Source: Pedobacter sp. (GTDB lineage Bacteria > Bacteroidota > Bacteroidia > Sphingobacteriales > Sphingobacteriaceae). From it: 18,118 nt of DNA. Below the pieces are notes generated by a model. The model had not been told where the DNA came from. It made no database searches and saw only the letters and a list, made by a program, of their open reading frames with translations. The stretch covers positions 1 through 18,118 of the forward strand of contig SEDG01000018.1 of NCBI GenBank assembly GCA_004295885.1. Reading direction: 5' to 3'. Both the position numbers and the translations under genes were made by a program. This document shows positions 14,047-18,118 of the stretch, one piece after another (within the stretch, counting starts at the first letter, position 1; every line of letters begins with the position of its first letter).

Positions 14047-14140
14047 CGGAAAATGTGCCTCTAATCCTATAAAAATCGCTAATTTTTAAGACACAGTATG
14101 TACTAGGCCGTGTGGTTTGTTAATTTAATTCCAAAAAACA

Positions 14141-14173
14141 TTTGGAGTCAATAACAACTAAAACTTATCTTTG
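14141..14173 (+). promoter_or_regulatory. Bacteroidota-type promoter for the plus-strand small genes
   Basis: TTTG at 14141-14144, then 21 bases, then TATCTTTG at 14166-14173, is a full match to the Bacteroidota pattern TTTG-N19-21-TAnnTTTG. The start would be near 14180, leaving a leader of about 230 nt before the ATG at 14410. A weaker box, TTACTTTG (14295-14302), is nearer the gene and abuts a palindrome. Confidence 0.55.
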
Positions 14174-14242
14174 AGACGTTATCTGGATTTAATCCCTTAA
14201 ATGTACAAATAACTTAATCTCGGTTGAAAACGATGATTAGTA

Positions 14243-14348
14243 TTGACCTGGCAACGTTGTTGCAATCATTTTTACAAGGTCAATTACAGCATACTTACTT
14301 TGCGTGAAGCTAACGGTTAGCTATCATGATTTGAGTTCTAATAACTCA
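14243..14348. promoter_or_regulatory. Cluster of palindromes in the divergent control region
   Basis: TTGACCT/AGGTCAA (14243-14249/14277-14283) encloses GCAAC-gtt-GTTGC (14251-14263). AGCTAAC-g-GTTAGCT (14308-14322) follows directly after a weak -7 box, and TGAGTT/AACTCA (14332-14337/14343-14348) comes next. The 15-base palindrome looks like an operator for a dimeric regulator. The cluster as a whole could also be an origin. Confidence 0.45.
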
Positions 14349-14409
14349 TAAATGTTTATCAATCTGCTTCAACTTAAATTAATCGTTGGAGTTAAACACC
14401 AAAGTAGAT

Positions 14410-14961
14410 ATGGAAGAAATCCCATCTCAAACAGCTTCTATTAATGAAGTAAATCAAACGGTTGTAGCTTCGTCAGAAGTTCCCGGAACCTCAATATTAC
14501 TTCCAACAAGTGCTCCAGAAGAAATGTTTTCCTTGCAAAGTATGTCAGAGAGCCAAAGAGAACGCTATTATTACCTCTCTAGTCTTTATGATGGTCCAAT
14601 AAGTCTAATGATTTTAGAAAACGTAAGTCAATATCATTTAAACACGTGGTCAAGTCTATGCGTAAAGATGGATTTTATTACAGACAAAAGGACTGAAGAC
14701 CCTTACTATAATGCAATATTCAATGAAATTGAAATTAACAGGGATTACTTATTCCCTGAGATAATTAGAACAATTTCTAGGCTTCGCAAATCCTTTAATT
14801 TAAAACCATACCATAAGGGTAATATTGGTAAGCATTGTATTAATGACTTCTTTATGATGCATATGGCTGAGCCAGTATGGTCAAAATTTGTAGATGATAA
14901 CAGTGGCAAACCTATTATATTGGGTTACAAACCAATCATAAATTTAACCAGTCAGTTATAA
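14410..14961 (+). CDS. Protein of unknown function (183 residues)
   Basis: I start at the ATG at 14410 (MEEIPSQTASINEV); the frame extends 24 bp upstream to a TTG. The first 50 residues are Ser/Thr/Pro-rich and probably disordered. The remainder is helical (ESQRERYYYLSSLYDGPISL, DYLFPEIIRTISRLRKSF) and ends with a short strand-rich part (KPIILGYKPIINLTSQL). No domain is recognised and there is no signal peptide. It is transcribed away from the helicase and toward the integrase, preceded by a promoter and operator-like palindromes and followed by a hairpin. This position suits an element regulator or a replication accessory protein, but the sequence itself does not show it. Confidence 0.6.
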   Translation: MEEIPSQTASINEVNQTVVASSEVPGTSILLPTSAPEEMFSLQSMSESQRERYYYLSSLYDGPISLMILENVSQYHLNTWSSLCVKMDFITDKRTEDPYYNAIFNEIEINRDYLFPEIIRTISRLRKSFNLKPYHKGNIGKHCINDFFMMHMAEPVWSKFVDDNSGKPIILGYKPIINLTSQL

Positions 14962-14968
14962 ATCTAAT

Positions 14969-14995
14969 GATGGCAGGTTAGCGCAATCTGCCATC
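14969..14995 (+). terminator. Hairpin after the 183-residue gene
   Basis: GATGGCAG (14969-14976) and CTGCCATC (14988-14995) form a perfect 8-bp stem with an 11-base loop, 7 bp past the stop codon. It is followed by TTTAATAAT, a moderate U tract. Confidence 0.55.
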
Positions 14996-15014
14996 TTTAA
15001 TAATCAATGTAATT

Positions 15015-15386
15015 TTGAAATCGAACGAAGTAAAACCGATTGTATTAATGGTAACGTACAAGGATGGTTCTAACAAAATGTACGCTTGTAATAGGCACGT
15101 TAACTTGAGAGGATGTTGTCCTGTCAATCAGCAAAGTGCATATTTATTAAAATCGAATCACAATCTATTGAATGATTTACTTGAAGGGGTGGCAGATGTT
15201 AAAGCTCAATTATTTGCGTTAGAGATGACTAAAGCAAAAGTGGATAATTTACATACCCTTTTCTTCAAAAGTGTTCAAATGGCTGAACGTAATGCGCTAA
15301 AGCCTTGCGAAAGGGTGGAGCTTGAAATTAAGGAGAGAACGACTCAACTGTTTCTTGAGGATTTAAACAAGATTAATCAAATGTAA
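15015..15386 (+). CDS. Small protein of unknown function (about 123 residues)
   Basis: The frame begins at TTG (15015); the first ATG in frame is at 15048 (MVTYKDGSNKMYACNRH), so the true length is 112 or 123 residues. I keep the longer form because the residues before the ATG continue the apparent first strand (KPIVLMVTYKDG). The N-terminus has three Cys (YACNRH, RGCCPV), which may be structural. The remainder is helical and charged (LLNDLLEGVADVKAQLFALEM, ELEIKERTTQLFLEDLNKI). Its last 14 bases overlap the end of the convergent integrase gene, so the two genes can produce complementary 3' ends. It lacks any family I can name. Confidence 0.5.
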   Translation: MKSNEVKPIVLMVTYKDGSNKMYACNRHVNLRGCCPVNQQSAYLLKSNHNLLNDLLEGVADVKAQLFALEMTKAKVDNLHTLFFKSVQMAERNALKPCERVELEIKERTTQLFLEDLNKINQM

Positions 15387-16683
15387 AGTCTGGAGTCTCA
15401 TCTAACGCAACTCCCAAGTCTTGATAAATATAAATCTGTGTGGTTTTGAAGTCCGTGTGCCTCATAGTTCTCATTAAATGTTCGGTTAACTGATAACTTG
15501 AAAAGGAATGTTTATTCTTTAGAAGAAATGTTCTTGCCCCCGTATGCTTTAAGCCATATGGGGGCTTTGTGAATTTCACACCATCTATTTTCAATATAGA
15601 TTTACCCATTGCTAACCACTTGCGGTGGAATGCTGAGTATTGCAGAGGTTGGAATTTGTTATATGCACTATGAAATAGATAATAATCATCATTTAAGTCA
15701 TCTCCAAAATTCTCTTTTATGTAGTCTAAAATGATTTCCTTAAGTTTTCCGAACATCTTTACTTTAGCCGTGGTTCCATCTCTTTGACCCTTTGCGATGT
15801 TAGCAGGTATAATGAAATATCCATTTACCAAGTCCAAGTGTTCTAGCTTTAATCTAAATATCTCCGAGAAACGGATATAAACTAGAAATATGATTTGTGT
15901 TATTACAAAGTATTTAGTTCCTTCCCAGTGTTTCCTTATTAAATTCAGTTCGGTATCATTAAATATGCAAAACCGAATCTCTTTTTTGACCTTTAAGGTC
16001 TGCTTGCCATCCTTTAATATGATTTTATCTTCTCTTATGGGTAGAATATGTTCCATTGGGTTCTGTGAGATTATCTTCAGAACTCTGTAAGCATAGGTAA
16101 AAACACCACTAATCCAGCCGCAATTTACATTCGCTGTCTTTGCAACCCATATGCCGGAATCATATTTACCTCTTATAAAATGTGCAATGTCATCCTCTGT
16201 GATTTTTCTTATGTCCCCATCCTTTCCAATGGATGACAAGTAAGGTAAGAATTGATTTAGGTGTAATATTTTAATGTTCTTTGCTGAAAGTACCTTAGAT
16301 GGTATTGGGTTGGTATAATTCTTATAGTTGAACCATTGTGTAAATATAAGCTTATAGTTGTATTGTTCAGCTTCCCTAATTAGCTTTAGGGTATGTTTTA
16401 ATGATTCCTGTTCTCTGACTTTCGGGTCAATCCCATTACTTAAATCATTTTTCACTAGAGCTAGCAAAATTAGCGCTTCCTCCCGTTTAGCCTTTAAATT
16501 TTTAATGGTGTTTAACGCGCTTCTATAGGATTTGCCATATTCCTTTCTATATTCAGTAGTGCCATTGTCAAATGTTATTCTGTAACGAATAAACCACTTA
16601 GTTATTAACTTCCCTTTACTATCTTTGTAGCCATCGGCTTCAGATGGATAGATAGTAGGTTCTTTAAATACAAATTTGCTCAT
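15373..16683 (-). CDS. int: Tyrosine recombinase (integrase) of the element
   Basis: The 436-residue protein has an arm-binding-like N-terminus, a SAM-like core-binding domain (about 110-210) and a C-terminal catalytic domain. Visible catalytic positions are Arg271 in YIRFSEIFRL, a Lys in the beta-hairpin (AKGQRDG), box II as YGLKHTGA (Tyr376, Lys379, His380 where many relatives have His-x-x-Arg-His), His409 in MRHTDFKTT and the nucleophile Tyr418 in TTQIYIY. As I recall, the Lys variant of box II is common among Bacteroidota integrases. I chose MSKFVFKEP at 16683. The longer frame to 16758 would start where transcription itself probably begins, and it reads through the TTGTCCC repeats. The gene lies about 80 bp from the right attachment site, the usual place for an integrase acting on it. 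Confidence 0.92.
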   Translation of the reverse strand: MSKFVFKEPTIYPSEADGYKDSKGKLITKWFIRYRITFDNGTTEYRKEYGKSYRSALNTIKNLKAKREEALILLALVKNDLSNGIDPKVREQESLKHTLKLIREAEQYNYKLIFTQWFNYKNYTNPIPSKVLSAKNIKILHLNQFLPYLSSIGKDGDIRKITEDDIAHFIRGKYDSGIWVAKTANVNCGWISGVFTYAYRVLKIISQNPMEHILPIREDKIILKDGKQTLKVKKEIRFCIFNDTELNLIRKHWEGTKYFVITQIIFLVYIRFSEIFRLKLEHLDLVNGYFIIPANIAKGQRDGTTAKVKMFGKLKEIILDYIKENFGDDLNDDYYLFHSAYNKFQPLQYSAFHRKWLAMGKSILKIDGVKFTKPPYGLKHTGARTFLLKNKHSFSSYQLTEHLMRTMRHTDFKTTQIYIYQDLGVALDETPDFTFD

Positions 16684-16698
16684 AATCAAATGTAATAA

Positions 16699-16717
16699 TT
16701 GTCCCTTAAATTGTCCC
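16699..16717 (+). repeat. Paired TTGTCCC motif, candidate integrase arm site (right)
   Basis: TTGTCCC at 16699-16705 and 16711-16717, 12 bp apart, mirrors the pair at 886-903 in sequence and orientation. It lies between the proposed integrase start codon and the attachment core, in the integrase leader, so bound integrase could also repress its own gene. Confidence 0.5.
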
Positions 16718-16763
16718 TTTTTGTTGATAAAATGTTTAATTAATACGATATAATGCATTGTTA

Positions 16764-16775
16764 CAAAGGTTGTAA
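16764..16775 (+). other. Right attachment site (attR), core repeat
   Basis: CAAAGGTTGTAA is identical to 773-784. It overlaps the dyad ACAAAG-gttgtaa-CTTTGT (16763-16781), with a 7-base centre typical of a tyrosine recombinase crossover region, and also reads TTACAA-agg-TTGTAA (16761-16775). Confidence 0.5.
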
Positions 16776-16780
16776 CTTTG
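16773..16780 (+). promoter_or_regulatory. Candidate -7 box TAACTTTG for ribBA, inside the attachment site
   Basis: TAACTTTG fits TAnnTTTG and would start transcription near 16787, about 41 nt before the ribBA ATG. No good -33 element is seen in the integrated state. The 52 bp between the attachment repeat and the ATG are too short for an FMN riboswitch and show none of its conserved bases. The opposite strand has CAACCTTTG, a near-match -7 box for the integrase. Confidence 0.4.
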
Positions 16781-16827
16781 TACGCATAATAGTAAGGTAA
16801 TCTTAAGCCTTATTTACGAAATACAAA

Positions 16828-18036
16828 ATGGAAATTAAATTAAATACAATAGACGAAGCGATAGAAGAGATAAAAGCTGGTAAAATAATTATTGTAGTAG
16901 ATGATGAAGATCGCGAAAATGAAGGCGACTTTATTACTGCTGCAAGAAACGTAACGCCAGAGGTAATTAATTTCATGTCTAAGTATGGCAGAGGTTTAAT
17001 CTGCGCACCGCTAATAGAAGATTTGTGTATCGATTTGAAGTTAGATTTAATGGTGCAAAATAATACCGTTCTCCACCAAACTCCTTTTACCGTTTCAGTA
17101 GATTTAATTGGACAAGGCTGTACAACGGGAATTTCTACACATGACAGGGCGAAAACTGTACAAGCACTAATTAACCCAGGTACCAAACCAGAAGATTTAG
17201 GCAGACCTGGTCATATTTTTCCTTTAAAGGCAAAACGTGAAGGCGTGTTGCGCAGAACTGGCCACACTGAGGCGACTATAGACATTGCTCGTTTGGCTGG
17301 TTTTGAGCCAGCAGGTGTATTGGTAGAAATCATGAATGATGATGGAACTATGGCTCGCTTGCCAGAGTTAATGGTTATTGCTGCACAACACCAGCTTAAA
17401 ATAATCTCAATTAAAGATTTAATTGCTTACCGTTTGGCGGCAGAAAGTTTAATTAGACAAGAAGTTGCAGTTAACTTGCCAACACAATGGGGCGATTTTA
17501 AAATGACAGCTTATACTCAACTAAGCAATGGTGCTACTCATTTAGCTATTACCAAAGGCGAATGGAAAGAAGGTGAGCCAATTTTAGCGAGAATACACAG
17601 TTCATGTGTTACTGGGGATATTTTTGGCTCTTGCCGCTGCGATTGTGGGCCACAATTACATAAGGCGCTTCAAATGTTAGAGCAAGAAGGAAAAGGTATC
17701 GTGGTTTATATGAACCAAGAGGGCAGAGGAATTGGGTTAGTGAACAAGCTTCGCTCTTACAACTTGCAAGATGCTGGTTACGATACTGTAGAAGCAAACA
17801 TAGAATTAGGCTTTAAAGGAGACGAACGCGATTACGGTGTTGGCGCGCAGATTTTAAGAGCACAAGGTGTAACTAAAATGAGGTTAATGTCTAACAATCC
17901 AACAAAGAGAGCTGGTTTAATAGGCTATGGTTTAGAGATTGTAGAGAACATTCCAATAGAAATAGAAAGCAATAAACATAATGAGTCTTATTTAATTACC
18001 AAACGCGATAAAATGGGACACCAGATTATGAAATAG
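16828..18036 (+). CDS. ribBA: Bifunctional DHBP synthase / GTP cyclohydrolase II
   Basis: The 402-residue protein is full length. The N-terminal half (about 1-205) is 3,4-dihydroxy-2-butanone-4-phosphate synthase, which makes the four-carbon unit of riboflavin from ribulose 5-phosphate: DDEDRENEGDF (metal-binding acidic loop), GRGLICAPL, STHDRAKT, and RTGHTEATIDIARLAG. The C-terminal half is GTP cyclohydrolase II, which opens GTP: HSSCVTGDIFGSCRCDCG with the zinc cysteines, YMNQEGRGIGLVNKL, ERDYGVGAQIL and MSNNPTKRAGL. Both activities appear intact. It is the first complete core gene to the right of the element, whose insertion replaced its upstream DNA from the -7 box outward. Confidence 0.97.
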   Translation: MEIKLNTIDEAIEEIKAGKIIIVVDDEDRENEGDFITAARNVTPEVINFMSKYGRGLICAPLIEDLCIDLKLDLMVQNNTVLHQTPFTVSVDLIGQGCTTGISTHDRAKTVQALINPGTKPEDLGRPGHIFPLKAKREGVLRRTGHTEATIDIARLAGFEPAGVLVEIMNDDGTMARLPELMVIAAQHQLKIISIKDLIAYRLAAESLIRQEVAVNLPTQWGDFKMTAYTQLSNGATHLAITKGEWKEGEPILARIHSSCVTGDIFGSCRCDCGPQLHKALQMLEQEGKGIVVYMNQEGRGIGLVNKLRSYNLQDAGYDTVEANIELGFKGDERDYGVGAQILRAQGVTKMRLMSNNPTKRAGLIGYGLEIVENIPIEIESNKHNESYLITKRDKMGHQIMK

Positions 18037-18050
18037 TGTTTTTGTCTTGA

Positions 18051-18118
18051 TTAGGATTTTTAGGATGAGAAGATTTTAGGATTTGAATCTTACCATCCAT
18101 TAATCCTAAAAATCCTAA
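18051..18118 (+). repeat. Perfect 16-bp inverted repeat after ribBA
   Basis: TTAGGATTTTTAGGAT (18051-18066) is exactly inverted at 18103-18118, and a further TTTTAGGATTT lies in the loop. It starts 14 bp past the ribBA stop codon. It could serve as a terminator, but the repeated TTAGGAT units suggest a dispersed intergenic repeat of the chromosome. It is cut by the window end. Confidence 0.6.

Larger units (their letters stand above)
13941..14093 (+). repeat. Direct repeat GCTAA-T-rich-GACA upstream of the helicase gene
   Basis: GCTAAATTTTTATGACA (13941-13957) recurs in diverged form as GCTAATTTTTAAGACA (14078-14093). The copies flank the terminator and the putative helicase promoter and share TTTTATGACA-type bases with the inverted repeat downstream of the gene. 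They look like binding sites for a regulator or replication protein. Confidence 0.4.
773..16775. mobile_element. Integrative element inserted between permease gene and ribBA
   Basis: The proposed ends are the direct repeat CAAAGGTTGTAA at 773-784 and 16764-16775. The element carries a tyrosine recombinase at the right end, a radC-type gene at the left end, a helicase-like gene, several small unknown genes, an IS110 insertion and a block of defence-like cargo. It interrupts the chromosomal interval between an LptF/G permease gene and ribBA. No relaxase, coupling protein, type IV secretion, capsid, portal or terminase gene is visible. It could therefore be a non-conjugative genomic island, a phage satellite or a decayed element. 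The boundaries are inferred from sequence only and depend on the repeat being the true crossover site. Confidence 0.6.

Noticed and set aside
15373..16758. Longer 461-residue integrase
   Set aside because: The extra 25 residues read through the TTGTCCC repeats and start at about the expected transcription start. The family-like sequence begins at MSKF.
16776..16827. FMN riboswitch before ribBA
   Set aside because: The leader is too short and contains none of the conserved bases.
16803..17186. 127-codon frame opposite ribBA
   Set aside because: It is a shadow of the N-terminal half of ribBA, which is unambiguous.
1..18118. CRISPR array or retron
   Set aside because: No regularly spaced direct repeats and no reverse transcriptase gene were found. 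The structured gaps are made of inverted, not direct, repeats.

Overview
The window looks like a Bacteroidota chromosome, probably Sphingobacteriaceae (Pedobacter or Mucilaginibacter-like). The evidence is low G+C, TAnnTTTG-type -7 promoter boxes, no obvious Shine-Dalgarno sites, and two housekeeping genes at the edges: the C-terminal end of an LptF/LptG permease (1-351, +) and a complete ribBA riboflavin gene (16828-18036, +). My recollection is that these two genes are often neighbours in this family. I infer that everything between them, about 16 kb, is an inserted integrative element. A 12-bp direct repeat (773-784 and 16764-16775) marks its probable ends. Paired TTGTCCC motifs sit just inside both ends, and a tyrosine recombinase gene lies against the right end.

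Layout from left to right. 352-772 is chromosomal intergenic DNA with a nested set of stems resembling a structured RNA. 950-1405 (-) is a RadC-type JAB/MPN gene. 1568-5059 (-) is a tight four-gene operon, in transcription order: a protein with a DUF4065-like N-terminus and a DUF488 C-terminus; an unknown partner abutting it; a caspase/CHAT-like putative protease with a His/Cys pair; and a two-TM coiled-coil membrane protein. 5196-7088 (-) holds two more accessory genes, a zinc-ribbon/DUF4145 protein and an all-helical protein. 7100-7645 is G+C-richer, hairpin-rich DNA without a credible gene. 7659-8471 (-) is a second membrane protein that shares the N-terminal two-TM domain of the first. 8539 to about 9830 is an IS110-family insertion sequence whose upstream non-coding end folds like a bridge RNA.

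9876-11531 (-) carries four small unknown genes, interrupted by two interleaved long inverted repeats (10486-10633). A roughly 500-bp hairpin-rich stretch follows. Then comes a DEAH-type helicase-like gene (12042-13862, -) whose Walker A motif lacks the lysine and whose leader contains a terminator. A divergent control region (13863-14409) leads to two small plus-strand genes (14410-14961, 15015-15386), and the integrase (15373-16683, -) closes the element.

Functionally, the left half reads as cargo, very likely antiviral or abortive-infection genes. The right half reads as element maintenance (integrase, helicase, small genes). I see no relaxase, conjugation, capsid or terminase gene, so the element may depend on a helper or be cryptic. 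The best candidate for an undescribed system is the 1568-5059 operon, with the second membrane protein as a possible paralogous effector.
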